From the NCBI RefSeq assembly GCF_001429285.1, contig NZ_LMJJ01000012.1:530-64529 (forward strand): a stretch of DNA of 64,000 nucleotides. Reading direction: 5' to 3'. Below are positions 27,350-36,101 of the stretch, piece by piece. The position numbers and the translations under genes are program-made. Source of the DNA: Ensifer sp. Root278. GTDB taxonomy: Bacteria > Pseudomonadota > Alphaproteobacteria > Rhizobiales > Rhizobiaceae. Positions within the stretch are counted from its first letter, which is position 1; each line of letters starts with the position of its first letter. The notes below the pieces were generated by a model that saw nothing but the letters and a program-made list of their open reading frames with translations, searched no databases and was not told the DNA's origin.

Positions 27350-27574
27350 CGCCTGTCAACGGCGCATCGATTGTCGCGCGCCATGACCCTCCCAACATAG
27401 AGAAGACGCAACACGGAGTTGAACCTTCGGGTCGGGATGAAACACGTCCTGCAATGCCGCGTGTTCCGTCGCCGCGCGAACGGATAGGCGCCGTGGCAAA
27501 TGCTGCGGCCCTTCGATTTTTGTGGCGATTTTCAGCCTTTTGGCCATTCGGAAAAACCATGTTACTCTTCCCGA

Positions 27575-27913
27575 ATGCTAACCGAAGAGATCGAAAAACT
27601 CGCGCTAAGCTTGCCGGGAACGGAAGAAAACGCGCATTTCGGCACACGGGACTTCCGGGTGGGAAAGCGCATTTTTATGAGCTTGCCGGAAGCGGGTCGC
27701 GCGGTCTTCAAATTCACGCCTGACCAGCAGCGCATGCTTCTGGAAATGGAGCCCGGGGTCTGCGCTGCCGTGCCCGGCGGCTGGGGAGACCGCGGCTGGA
27801 CCTCATTCTACTTCGTCGAAGCGGACGAAGGTCTCGTCCGCCAGTCGATGGAAACCGCCTGGCGTAACGTCGCGCCGAAAAACCTCGTCAAGAAGAACGG
27901 TGGCAGCCATTAA
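27575..27913 (+). CDS. MmcQ/YjbR family protein
   Basis: The product has 112 residues of the YjbR fold (DUF419), a small double-wing DNA-binding-like domain found in many bacteria. Visible family features are LALSLPGTEENAHFGTRDFR near the N-terminus, KIF-like KRIFMSL, GGWGDRGWTSFY, and a basic C-terminus (KNLVKKNGGSH). The biological role is unknown. The start ATG at 27575 follows a weak ribosome-binding site. The gene is followed after 20 bases by a dispersed repeat. Confidence 0.82.
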   Translation: MLTEEIEKLALSLPGTEENAHFGTRDFRVGKRIFMSLPEAGRAVFKFTPDQQRMLLEMEPGVCAAVPGGWGDRGWTSFYFVEADEGLVRQSMETAWRNVAPKNLVKKNGGSH

Positions 27914-27933
27914 AGCCTGTCACGCAAAAGTGG

Positions 27934-28011
27934 GCAGCGGTTTTGCGATAACGACATGCGAAATATCAAAAACTTAAAGCGCAAGGCGCGAATCTGAAAG
28001 ATCGCGACGCG
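27934..28011 (+). repeat. Dispersed intergenic repeat, family 3, copy A
   Basis: GCAGCGGTTTTGCGATAACGA...CATGCGAAATATCA...TTAAAGCGCAAGGCGCGAA...GATCGCGACGCGC is more than 90% identical to the reverse complement of 41211-41287. Both copies start just after a stop codon (mmcQ-like gene here, sufE there). Conservation over about 78 bp without coding potential marks a mobile or structured repeat. Confidence 0.85.
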
Positions 28012-28103
28012 CATTACGCTGGCTCGAAAAGCGGATAGCCGCCTCGCCGGAATGCAAAGCGCTCCGCTCTCAGGGCGATTGCGAAGCGCCGGCCGGTCCC
28101 CTC

Positions 28104-28577
28104 TCAATCCACGCTTTCCTGTCCCACTTCCAGCGGCCAGGTGACGAGATAATCTTCATAGTCTTCGATATCGATGCCATCCTCGGCGACGGTGCGGCCA
28201 CGCACCGAAATGCCTGCAGCATGAACCGTGTCCGGGTCGCCTGAAACCAGCGGGTGCCACCAATAGAGATCGCGCCCCTCGGCAACGAGGCGGTAACCGC
28301 ACGTCGGCGGCAGCCAGGTAATCTCGCGCACGGCCTTGGGTGTCAGTTGGATGCAATCGGGCACCGTCGCCTGCCGGTTTTCATAGTCCTTGCAACGACA
28401 GCTCTCGCCATCGAGCAAGGTGCAACGGATCGAGGTCCAGGCGATCTCGCCGGTATCCCAATCCTCCAGCTTGTTCAGACAACAGAGCCCGCAGCCGTCG
28501 CAAAGGCTTTCCCACTCCGTATTGGTCATGTCCTCAAGGCTTTTCGCCTTCCAGAAAGGCATTTCGCCCATCGTCAT
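28104..28577 (-). CDS. YcgN family cysteine cluster protein (UPF0260)
   Basis: The product has 157 residues. The N-terminal part carries the cysteine cluster [11 protein letters not shown] (Cys26, 29, 32, 33). Further conserved cysteines lie in [17 protein letters not shown] and VPDCIQL, followed by [10 protein letters not shown] and WWHPLVSGD. The family resembles YkgJ-type zinc or iron-binding proteins of unknown function. The start at 28577 ([10 protein letters not shown]) is chosen over ATG 28571 and ATG 28562. It is divergent from the PBP gene. The longer open frame to 29033 overlaps that gene and is rejected. Confidence 0.85.
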   Translation of the reverse strand: MTMGEMPFWKAKSLEDMTNTEWESLCDGCGLCCLNKLEDWDTGEIAWTSIRCTLLDGESCRCKDYENRQATVPDCIQLTPKAVREITWLPPTCGYRLVAEGRDLYWWHPLVSGDPDTVHAAGISVRGRTVAEDGIDIEDYEDYLVTWPLEVGQESVD

Positions 28578-28734
28578 CACACTTTCGTCAAATAGCCCGC
28601 GATACAGAAATTTCGCAGAAAATTGCCGGTTTTTTAAGGCCGGCGGCGCGATATGCAAGTAGATTGGAATTTGACGTCGTGCAAATATTGCCCGGCGCCG
28701 GCGTGATGCCACAAAGCCTTCAGGACGTTGAGAC

Positions 28735-30936
28735 GTGCGGGAACCGAGGAAAGACGATAACCGGCCGAAAAAACGGCACATCTTTCTCAGGGTCGACTCC
28801 TGGATCGATTCCACGGTCTGGAATGCCGGCTTCAAGCTGTCGCAATGGTGGGAAGATACCACCATCTTCTTCCGCCGTTTCCGCGTCACAGGCTGGAAAA
28901 AGGTCGTCTTCGAGGTGCTCGGCGAAGGCATGAACTGGGGCACCGTCGGCTCCGTGCTGATGCTGGCGCTCGCGCTTCCCGCCTTCGAGGAAACCAAGGG
29001 AAACTGGCGCGCCCAGAGCGATTTCGCCGTCACCTTCCTCGACCGCTACGGCAATGAAATCGGCCACCGCGGCATCATTCACGAAGATTCCGTGCCGATC
29101 GACGAACTGCCTGACCATCTGATCAAGGCGGTGCTGGCGACCGAAGATCGCCGCTTCTTCGACCATTGGGGCATCGACTTCCTCGGCCTTGCCCGGGCGA
29201 TGACCGAGAATGCCCGCGCCGGCGGTGTCGTCCAGGGCGGCTCGACACTGACCCAGCAGCTCGCCAAGAACCTGTTCCTCACCAACGAACGCACGATCGA
29301 GCGCAAGATCAAGGAAGCCTTCCTTGCCGTCTGGCTCGAATGCAACCTTTCGAAGAAGGAAATCCTAAGGCTCTATCTCGACCGCGCCTATATGGGCGGC
29401 GGCACCTTCGGCGCGGCAGCGGCAGCGCAGTTCTATTTCGGCAAGTCGATCACCGATGTCAGCCTGGCGGAATCGGCCATGCTGGCCGGCCTCTTCAAGG
29501 CGCCGGCCCGTTACGCGCCGCACGTCAACCTGCCGGCCGCGCGCGGACGCGCCAACGAGGTTCTGAGCAACCTCGTCCAGGGCGGGCTGATGACGGAAGG
29601 CCAGGTGATTGCGGCGCGGCTCACTCCCGCAACCGTGATCGATCGCGCCCAGGTGAAGGCACCCGACTTCTTCCTCGATTGGGCCTTTGACGAAGTCCAG
29701 CGCATCGCCCGTCCCTTCGCGCAGCACTCGCTGATCGTGCGCACCACGATCGACATGGGCCTGCAGAACGCTGCCGAGGACTCGGTCGAATCGAGCCTGC
29801 GCCAATATGGAGAGAGCTTCCATGTGAAGCAGGGCGCGCTCGTGATGATCGAAAATGGCGGCGCGTTGCGGGCCATGGTCGGCGGCCGCGACTATGGCGA
29901 GAGCCAGTTCAACCGGGCGACCCGCGCGTTGCGCCAGCCAGGCTCTTCCTTCAAGGTCTACACCTACGCAGCGGCGATGGAAAAAGGCATGACGCCGGAA
30001 ACGGTCGTCGTCGACGCACCGATCACTTGGCGCGGCTGGTCACCACAGAACTACGGCCGCAGCTATGCCGGGCGTATCACCATCCTGACGGCGATCGCCA
30101 AGTCGATCAACACCATCCCCGTGCGCCTCGCCAAGGACAAGCTCGGCACCGATCTGATCGCTCAGACCGCCAAGGCAATGGGCATCGAAACACCGCTGCG
30201 CACCGACAAGACGATGCCGCTCGGTACCTCCGAAGTGACAGTGCTCGATCAGGCGACCGCCTATGCCGTGTTTCCGGCCGGCGGCATGCAGTCGCGCCGC
30301 CACGGGATCAGCCAGATTCTCAACTATGACGGCGACATTCTTTACGACTTCGGGCGTGACGAACCGCCGGCGCGGCGCGTGCTTTCGGAAACCGCAAATA
30401 CATCGATGAATTCGATGCTGACGCAGATTCCGATCATCGGCACGGCGCGCAAGGCTGCGCTCGACAACGGCATTGTCGTCGGCGGCAAGACAGGCACGAC
30501 GCAGGCCTATCGCGACGCCTGGTTCGCCGGCTTCACCGGCGACTATACGACCGCCGTCTGGTTCGGCAACGACGACTACACGTCCACCAACAACATGACC
30601 GGCGGCTCCCTGCCGGCGATGACCTTCAAGCGGCTAATGGACTATGCCGAGCAAGGCATCGAGCACCGCGCTATCCCCGGCGTCACCGCCCCGACGGCGC
30701 CGGCGAAGCAGCCAGAGGTCGCGACGGCCAAGCCGGACGAGAACGCCCTGCCGCCACTCGTCCGCCCGCGCTCGTTGTCGGCCGAGGTCACCCGCCTGCT
30801 GCGCACGATCGGCGAGACCTTCGAAAAGGCCCCAGCACTGAAAGCGCCAGAAAAGGCCGGCGGCAGGCTCGCCGCCCTCGGCGCTGCCGAAGAAAAACGC
30901 TCCGGACAGACGGACCCCAATGCCGCCAGCAACTAA
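28735..30936 (+). CDS. Class A penicillin-binding protein (PBP1 family, bifunctional)
   Basis: The product has 733 residues. After a cytoplasmic N-terminus, a membrane helix lies at about 78-98. The GT51 glycosyltransferase domain has [12 protein letters not shown] and [14 protein letters not shown]. The transpeptidase domain carries SxxK at Ser404-Lys407 (PGSSFK), SxN at 457-459 and KTG at 585-587. It polymerises and cross-links peptidoglycan at the outer face of the inner membrane. The proline/alanine-rich tail (about 660-733) is disordered. The start is GTG at 28735 with a weak AGGA upstream. The context resembles Agrobacterium PBP1b2, upstream of the divJ neighbourhood. Confidence 0.92.
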   Translation: MREPRKDDNRPKKRHIFLRVDSWIDSTVWNAGFKLSQWWEDTTIFFRRFRVTGWKKVVFEVLGEGMNWGTVGSVLMLALALPAFEETKGNWRAQSDFAVTFLDRYGNEIGHRGIIHEDSVPIDELPDHLIKAVLATEDRRFFDHWGIDFLGLARAMTENARAGGVVQGGSTLTQQLAKNLFLTNERTIERKIKEAFLAVWLECNLSKKEILRLYLDRAYMGGGTFGAAAAAQFYFGKSITDVSLAESAMLAGLFKAPARYAPHVNLPAARGRANEVLSNLVQGGLMTEGQVIAARLTPATVIDRAQVKAPDFFLDWAFDEVQRIARPFAQHSLIVRTTIDMGLQNAAEDSVESSLRQYGESFHVKQGALVMIENGGALRAMVGGRDYGESQFNRATRALRQPGSSFKVYTYAAAMEKGMTPETVVVDAPITWRGWSPQNYGRSYAGRITILTAIAKSINTIPVRLAKDKLGTDLIAQTAKAMGIETPLRTDKTMPLGTSEVTVLDQATAYAVFPAGGMQSRRHGISQILNYDGDILYDFGRDEPPARRVLSETANTSMNSMLTQIPIIGTARKAALDNGIVVGGKTGTTQAYRDAWFAGFTGDYTTAVWFGNDDYTSTNNMTGGSLPAMTFKRLMDYAEQGIEHRAIPGVTAPTAPAKQPEVATAKPDENALPPLVRPRSLSAEVTRLLRTIGETFEKAPALKAPEKAGGRLAALGAAEEKRSGQTDPNAASN

Positions 30937-31083
30937 AGTCTCCCGGCCAGGCCCGCGGCATCCATCTCATCGTGAGGCCGCGCGCGCCCCGTCAGTCGCC
31001 GTTGCGCCGGGCGCCAATTTCGGCGAGATATGGAGGCAACCCCATGTTGCCCCGCCGCCGAACGATTTCCGATAGAGCCGCCC

Positions 31084-31671
31084 TTGTTTCGAATCCCCTT
31101 CCTCGTCGCCCTCGCTCTTGCCATCGCCTTCGGCGGCGGCATTGCCTCGGCCGTATGGGCGCTGAAGGCGACCGTCGGTTTCGGCTCGATCGCGATCGGC
31201 CCGTGGGTTGCTTTTCCGGAAGCGCAGACGATCAATGCCGATCCCTATGCCAAGGCGCACCGGGCGCGCGCGGGCGAACTTCTGTACGGTGGCGCCGAAG
31301 GATTGATGTTCAGCGCCCAGACCGACGACAAGGGCCAGAAGCTCCAGGCGACCTGCTCCTATGACGTCACGGGGCTGACGCCGCAGGCTCGCTTCTGGAC
31401 GCTTTATGCCGCGAATGCCGACGGCCTGCCGTTGCGTCCCGGCTCCGACCTGCCCTCGGCCCTCAATTCCTGGATGGTGCTGCGTAGCGAAAACAGCAAT
31501 TTCACTATCCATGTGTCGCCGAACGCCCAGCCGGACAATTGGCTGGCCGTGCGCCATGCGGGGACCTTCCGGCTGGTCCTGACGCTGCTCGACACGCCGA
31601 CTGCAGGTTCCTCGGGCCTGATCGACCTCGCCATGCCTGTTATCACCAAGACCGGGTGCGGCGATGCGTAA
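31084..31671 (+). CDS. DUF1214 domain-containing exported protein
   Basis: The product has 195 residues from TTG at 31084. One N-terminal helix (FRIPFLVALALAIAFGGGI) is followed by a DUF1214 fold with GPWVAFPEAQTINADPYAKA, ARFWTLYAAN and NWLAVRHAGTFRLVLTLLD. DUF1214 is usually the C-terminal partner of DUF1254 in one larger secreted protein. Here the partner is the next gene, overlapping by eight bases. An ATG at 31030 would add 18 non-conserved residues. The function is unknown. Confidence 0.75.
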   Translation: MFRIPFLVALALAIAFGGGIASAVWALKATVGFGSIAIGPWVAFPEAQTINADPYAKAHRARAGELLYGGAEGLMFSAQTDDKGQKLQATCSYDVTGLTPQARFWTLYAANADGLPLRPGSDLPSALNSWMVLRSENSNFTIHVSPNAQPDNWLAVRHAGTFRLVLTLLDTPTAGSSGLIDLAMPVITKTGCGDA

Positions 31672-32209
31672 GGTTCTCTTCGCCACGGTCCTCGGCCTCG
31701 TAGGCGCCGCCCTGCTGCACATCATCATCATCCTGTCGCTGCCGCAATTTACCGGCCGCGACGCCTATACCCGCGTGCTGGGGCTGCTCGAGATGGACAG
31801 TTTCTTCGCGCTGACGAGCACGCCGGGGTCGACCGGCCTTGCCAATGACGATCCCTATCTCAGGGCGGCCGTTTGCAGCTTCTCGATCTCGGACGGGCCG
31901 GCGCGCTTCCTCGCCAGCGGCAGCGTGCCGTTCTGGTCGCTCGCGGTCTTCGACAGCAATTCGAACGAAGTCTTCAGCATGAACGACCACACGGCGGTCA
32001 ACGGCAAGCTCGATCTTGTCGTCGCGACGCCGATTCAGCTGGTAGAACTGCGCAAGTCTCCGCCGGAGGCACTGGCACAATCGATCATGGTGGAGATGAA
32101 GGAACAGGACGGCTACGCCGTTTTGAGAGCGATGGCGCCAGTCGACAGTTTCGAGGAGCAGGTCCGCAATTTCCTTGCGGAATCAAGCTGCGAGCCATTT
32201 CGGCGCTAG
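31664..32209 (+). CDS. DUF1254 domain-containing exported protein
   Basis: The product has 181 residues with an N-terminal membrane/signal helix (VLFATVLGLVGAALLHIIIIL). The DUF1254-type segment shows DPYLRAAVCSFSISDGPARF, VPFWSLAVFDSNSNEVFSMND and KLDLVVATP. It overlaps the DUF1214 gene by eight bases, so the two are translationally coupled and probably act as a two-chain version of the usual fused protein. The stop codon lies inside the start of a RIME-like repeat. The function is unknown. Confidence 0.75.
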   Translation: MRKVLFATVLGLVGAALLHIIIILSLPQFTGRDAYTRVLGLLEMDSFFALTSTPGSTGLANDDPYLRAAVCSFSISDGPARFLASGSVPFWSLAVFDSNSNEVFSMNDHTAVNGKLDLVVATPIQLVELRKSPPEALAQSIMVEMKEQDGYAVLRAMAPVDSFEEQVRNFLAESSCEPFRR

Positions 32210-32312
32210 AGTATCCCGCTTTCAAGTGGAATCACTTGAAGCGGAAAGATGCTCTAGAAACAAAGTGCTAGAGCGACCTTAGTGCGTTCATTTGAACGCA
32301 CGGCGCTTTAGA
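32206..32312 (+). repeat. RIME-type intergenic palindromic repeat, family 1, copy B
   Basis: CTAGAGTATCC...CGCTTTCAAGTG...CACTTGAAGCGG...GATGCTCTAG...GTGCGTTCATTTGAACGCAC is the fuller copy of the element at 9126-9217. It contains two nested palindromes (CGCTTTCAAGTG/CACTTGAAGCG and GTGCGTTCA/TGAACGCAC). Its first bases provide the stop codon of the upstream gene. Confidence 0.8.
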
Positions 32313-32476
32313 TGCTTCGGACGTGAAGGCATCTGACCGCGCTGTCGCGGTTGCGCGCGGCAGACAGCCAACGCAAAGACTACGTTCAGTGCAGGAATTA
32401 TGGTGAAGGACCCTGAGGTTTCGGGCCAAGGACGCGCGCCCGGTCGTAACCGGCCGCCGATGCGGGAAATCGAACG

Positions 32477-32647
32477 TTACTGCTTCTTGATCCGGCGTCC
32501 ATCGGGTGCCGTCGGCTGCGGGTCGCGGTCGAGGCGTTCGTAGCGGATACCGGTAAACAGAAGCACTTTGGCCCCGCCCGATATGGCCGGCGGTCTACGC
32601 GGCGGTACGCGAACCTTTCGGTCCTGAATTCTGATCACGTCTGCCAT
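32477..32647 (-). CDS. Hypothetical small protein (56 aa)
   Basis: ATG at 32647 has GGAG eight to nine bases upstream. The product begins MADVIRIQDRKVRVPPRRPP, contains GGAKVLLFTGIRYERLDRD and ends GRRIKKQ. It is strongly basic, with no signal peptide. The composition and good translation start favour a real small rhizobial protein. A longer in-frame extension to 32845 has no support. The function is unknown. Confidence 0.6.
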   Translation of the reverse strand: MADVIRIQDRKVRVPPRRPPAISGGAKVLLFTGIRYERLDRDPQPTAPDGRRIKKQ

Positions 32648-32973
32648 GCTCGTCTCCACAAAGTCTTGAGACGGATGAACTACCGTACAGATTTCACCCT
32701 GCCCTCTCGGGCCAGCGCATTTTTCCAGGCCTTGCCTGGACAGGCGCGCTTTTCTCGTTTGCTCCTTCTTCCGGTCGCCCGGATGTTGCTCTTCTGGTTC
32801 ACACGACGCAGCCCGATGATAACGGGTCCGCCCCGATTGAGCCATAGGCTGGTTAACAGATTGCTAATACACCGCTGCAACACCAACCTAGATTCATTAT
32901 CTCGCCAGACGAGCCCCCGAGATGTATCCGAGGTAACAACCCGGAGCGGCGGTTCGCAAACCGCGGCTTTTCG
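32648..32973. other. Intergenic region between the 56-aa gene and the YqjD-like gene
   Basis: About 326 bp without a supported gene lie upstream of the 56-aa ORF on the minus strand and presumably hold its promoter. The overlapping plus- and minus-strand open frames look non-coding. Confidence 0.45.
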
Positions 32974-33255
32974 CTAGCGTCGCGAGATCAGGCCAAACAG
33001 AAACGACACCCCGGCAACCGCCACCAGCGTCGACAGCGGCTCCTCGCGCACGCGCTCGCGAACGCGTTCCACCATCAACTCCGCCTCGCCCTGCACGACT
33101 GCCCTCGTGCCGCTGCCAATCGCAGAGACTGCTTCGGTCAGCCGGGCGATTTCCGCCCGCAGTTCGGCAATCTGCACATCAACCTCAGCACGCGCTTGCG
33201 CCTGCGAAACGTTTTCGCTGACTGTCTGCACGGCCTCCAGTTTCTTTTCCACCAT
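32974..33255 (-). CDS. ElaB/YqjD-like (DUF883-type) membrane-anchored protein
   Basis: The product has 93 residues. A long amphipathic coiled-coil (about 1-70, with EKKLEAVQTVSENVSQAQAR) is followed by a C-terminal membrane helix (LVAVAGVSFLFGLISRR). This tail-anchored layout is that of ElaB/YqjD proteins, which in E. coli bind ribosomes at the inner membrane in stationary phase. The start ATG at 33255 has AGGGAG upstream. A separate terminator lies upstream, so it has its own promoter. The family call is by architecture. Confidence 0.65.
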   Translation of the reverse strand: MVEKKLEAVQTVSENVSQAQARAEVDVQIAELRAEIARLTEAVSAIGSGTRAVVQGEAELMVERVRERVREEPLSTLVAVAGVSFLFGLISRR

Positions 33256-33343
33256 TACAATGCTCCCTTGTCTGCGCCGTCTCAACGCTCCGGATGGCGT
33301 TTGGTTCCGCCAGAAGCTGCAGAAAACCGGAGCGCCGAAAAGC

Positions 33344-33369
33344 AAACGGGCGGCCAGAGCCGCCCGTTT
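33344..33369 (-). terminator. Intrinsic terminator of the SH3-protein gene
   Basis: AAACGGGCGGC (33344-33354) pairs perfectly with GCCGCCCGTTT (33359-33369) around the loop CAGA. On the minus strand it is followed by GCTTTT, giving a classical GC stem plus T run. It is 40 bases downstream of the minus-strand SH3-protein gene. Confidence 0.8.
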
Positions 33370-33408
33370 TCCAGTCCAACGCAAGAACGCCGTTTCAGGC
33401 GCTCCACG

Positions 33409-34113
33409 TCAGTTTTCGCAGTTCGGATCGTCGAACTGGCACCGAACAAACGGTGCCGGGCGGGCGCCTTCGTAGATGCCGTCATCGTTCTGGCGAACGC
33501 GCACGCCGTCGCTGCGACGTTCCCATTCGCGGCGCTCTTCACGCACGGTCTGCTCGCGGTTCCATTCGCTCTCGCGGCGCCGCCACTCGTCTTCACGTTC
33601 ACCGGTTTCCCAGTCCCGGCGCTCGCGGCGGCGGTCACTTTCCCAGTCGCGGCGGTCGCGCTCGCGCTGGCGCTCCCAGTCGCGACGATTCCGGCGGTCG
33701 TCGACCCAATCCGGTCCGTGGCGCCAACGATCGCGCTCGCGATAGAAGTCACGACCGCGGTAGTTGCGGTCCCAATAGTTGTCGAACTGGAAGACGACCG
33801 TTGGAATTCCGAGCGGGCGATAATAGCGGGGCTCGACGTAAACGCGATTGCGGCGATAGTCGGCCTGGACATAACGCCCGGCGACCCAGCCGCGCCCACC
33901 GTAGAACGAGACATCGCACCACGGCAGATCTGCAAGGCATCCGTGGATTTCCACCGATTCGCCGACCGGGATCATCGATACCGCCGGATAGCGGGTGCTC
34001 GGACCGGAGCGCATGTTCACATTGGCAGTGGCAAAGCCTTCGGCAGCCTCGGCGACAACCGGGGCCGCGAGGAGCGCACAGACCGCCGCTGCGCGCAGGA
34101 TAAATTTCTTCAC
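33409..34113 (-). CDS. Exported SH3-domain protein with an Arg/Asp/Trp-rich repeat tail
   Basis: The product has 234 residues. The signal peptide is about 1-23 (FILRAAAVCALLAAPVVAEA). A bacterial SH3 domain spans about 26-82 (ATANVNMRSGPSTRYPAV, GRGWVAGRYV). The second half is low complexity, built from RRDWE/RERDRRDWES-type units, with about 40% Arg plus Asp/Glu and regularly spaced Trp. The C-terminus ends with RCQFDDPNCEN, two cysteines. SH3 domains of this type often bind cell-wall peptides. GTG at 34113 is used as start, with GGAG upstream. It is periplasmic by inference. Confidence 0.78.
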   Translation of the reverse strand: MKKFILRAAAVCALLAAPVVAEAAEGFATANVNMRSGPSTRYPAVSMIPVGESVEIHGCLADLPWCDVSFYGGRGWVAGRYVQADYRRNRVYVEPRYYRPLGIPTVVFQFDNYWDRNYRGRDFYRERDRWRHGPDWVDDRRNRRDWERQRERDRRDWESDRRRERRDWETGEREDEWRRRESEWNREQTVREERREWERRSDGVRVRQNDDGIYEGARPAPFVRCQFDDPNCEN

Positions 34114-34434
34114 AGTTCCATATCTCCCATGGAGAGGCCCCTCTTCATTTGGCCTCCAAACGTCGGCGGGCGTCCGGAGCCCTTGACCGTCGCCGCGATA
34201 ACTCCTGACCGCATGTGGATTTTTTATGGCTGATGCCGCGGATGTCCCCGAGAAATGCGGGGCCAGCGGGGCGAATGGGCGGCCCTGTCGCGCGCCACGC
34301 ATGTGCCGTAAGCCTGAATAAAGCTCCAACATCCATAGTTAACAGTGCGCTAACGCTTTTCTTCTAATTTTTGCGACGTGTGCCTTTCCGGATCACCGGA
34401 AACGGCGATCATGTTTTGCGTGCAGGGAATTACC
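34114..34434. other. Divergent promoter region, SH3-protein gene and DUF2336 gene
   Basis: About 320 bp between divergent genes. The portion near 34330-34375 is AT-rich (AGTTAACAGTGCGCTAACG) and fits a promoter. I see no small gene. Confidence 0.45.
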
Positions 34435-35484
34435 GTGACGGATCGCTTTCGTGAGTTGGAAAGGCCACAGACCGGCCGCTTGAAGGACGTTGTCCTGATG
34501 GCGACGGTTACCGGTTTCGAAAGCCTGCGCATCCCCCGCAAATCCGATATGAAGCAGTTTGCCGAACTGTTCGAACCGCTCTTCCTCGGCTCCAGCAACG
34601 AAGCGCGCCGTCAGGCGGCGGCAGCCCTTTCCCAGTGCTCGCAGATCCCCGAAACAGTCGCCGCATTGATCGGCGGCATGCCGATTTCGATTGCCGCGAT
34701 TTTCCTGACGCGTTCGAAGGCGATAGCCGACCGCACTCTCATTGCGGTCATCCGCGAGCGCGGGCCGGAACATGCCGCAGCAATCGCGCGGCGTCCCAAC
34801 CTCTCCCCTCTTGTCGTCGATGCCCTGGTCGAGCACCACAATCCACTCGGGCTTGCCGCGCGCAGCAGCGCGGCAAAGCAGGCGGTGGCGGAACAGACAC
34901 ACCCGGAGGCTGCAGCCGCTTCCTTGCGCACCGCCCGCGAAGAAGCGCTCAGGCACGAGATCAAGACCCTGGCGCGAGCGGGGTCACGCAACCCCACGCC
35001 GGCCGCCTCATCCGAGGCAATCAATGACGTGCATGCTGCATTGCTTGTTCGCTTTGCCCGCAGCGGCGAGATCATCCTGTTCTCGCGCGTCCTCGGCCAG
35101 GCGCTCGGCACCAAGGACGCCCACGTCGAGCGCATCCTGCTCGATATTTCCGGACAGCGGCTTGCGACGAGCCTCGTCGCGCTCGATGTCCAGGCGACCG
35201 ATGCCGGTTTCGTGCTTCAGGCCCTGTATCCGCATCTTCGTGAGCCCTTCGGCGAGACGAGCCATGCGGAAGCGTTGATCGGCGCCATGAACCGTACCGC
35301 CTGCCGCGAACAGCTCGATGGCTGGTTCGAGGCAGAGGCCGAAGAAAGCGCTCCAGCGGCAAGGCACGAAGCCTACTTTGCCGAAAATCCCGCCAACGAT
35401 GCGCGGCAGATCGGCGCCCGCAAGATTGCAGCGGCCGCCGGCAATGTGCAGCCCCAGCGGCTTTTCGGCCGGCGACGCGGCTAG
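34435..35484 (+). CDS. DUF2336 domain-containing protein
   Basis: The product has 349 residues, helical and HEAT-like, with no signal peptide. The N-terminal third (FAELFEPLFLGSSNEARRQA, IRERGPEHAAAIARRPNL) matches the DUF2336 pattern of alphaproteobacterial cytoplasmic proteins. The function is unknown. GTG at 34435 with AGGGA eight bases upstream is preferred over ATG 34411 and GTG 34378, because homologues as I recall them begin MTDRFREL. It is followed by the convergent DUF1491 gene. Confidence 0.72.
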   Translation: MTDRFRELERPQTGRLKDVVLMATVTGFESLRIPRKSDMKQFAELFEPLFLGSSNEARRQAAAALSQCSQIPETVAALIGGMPISIAAIFLTRSKAIADRTLIAVIRERGPEHAAAIARRPNLSPLVVDALVEHHNPLGLAARSSAAKQAVAEQTHPEAAAASLRTAREEALRHEIKTLARAGSRNPTPAASSEAINDVHAALLVRFARSGEIILFSRVLGQALGTKDAHVERILLDISGQRLATSLVALDVQATDAGFVLQALYPHLREPFGETSHAEALIGAMNRTACREQLDGWFEAEAEESAPAARHEAYFAENPANDARQIGARKIAAAAGNVQPQRLFGRRRG

Positions 35485-35676
35485 GCGCAGAAAATACTCA
35501 TCCTGCTCCTCGCCTTGACGCGGTCTGCTTCCCGTTTCGGGAACATGCCTGGGCGTACCGGTGAGTCCTCGCCCGCCCTAGAAAAGCTGCTTCATCGCTT
35601 CGATGGTCCAACTCCACTCGCGACCCGTCGGAGCCTGCGGTCCTGCGATGCGGCCATTGCGATCGGCAAGACGGTG

Positions 35677-36036
35677 TCAGGGCCGGCTTGCCCCTTCCTC
35701 CGGAACCACCTCGAACAGATCGCCATGGTCGTCCAGCTCGATCTCCACGATCCAGCAATCCGGATCGAAGCGGATTTCGCCTGCGAGCGCCGCATCGACC
35801 CGCTCAGTATCGCTGTCGCGCAGCCTCACTTCGAACTTGCGGCCGAGCGCGACTTCGTCGTCGAAGAAATTCTGCGGCGCCGGGGCAAAGAGCGTCTCCG
35901 TGCCGAGCCGCGTCCGCTGGCGGATGAAGATCGCACCGGCCTCCTCCGCTCCCTTGCGCAGCACGGCCGCATAGCCGCCGAGCGAAAACGCGCGGCGCAA
36001 GAGGGACGAGACGAAGATGTGAGACTTCAGGCGCAT
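35677..36036 (-). CDS. DUF1491 family protein
   Basis: The product has 119 residues. MRLKSHIFVSSLLRRAF at the N-terminus and GAEEAGAIFIRQR match the small DUF1491 family of alphaproteobacteria. The C-terminal half is acidic (PDCWIVEIELDDHGDLFEVV). The function is unknown. A GTG at 36051 would add five residues. The gene is followed downstream by about 190 bp of non-coding DNA before the convergent DUF2336 gene. It is the last of a divJ - peptidoglycan-binding - DUF1491 run. Confidence 0.75.
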   Translation of the reverse strand: MRLKSHIFVSSLLRRAFSLGGYAAVLRKGAEEAGAIFIRQRTRLGTETLFAPAPQNFFDDEVALGRKFEVRLRDSDTERVDAALAGEIRFDPDCWIVEIELDDHGDLFEVVPEEGASRP

Positions 36037-36101
36037 GAAAGGCTGATACACGCGCTGGACGGCGCAGGCAAATCGGCGGCGCGGTCAAACCCCACTGGCA
36101 A

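Noticed and set aside
31030-31083. Upstream ATG start for the DUF1214 gene
   Set aside because: The added residues contain Cys-Cys-Pro and no signal features. The membrane helix begins directly after the TTG at 31084.
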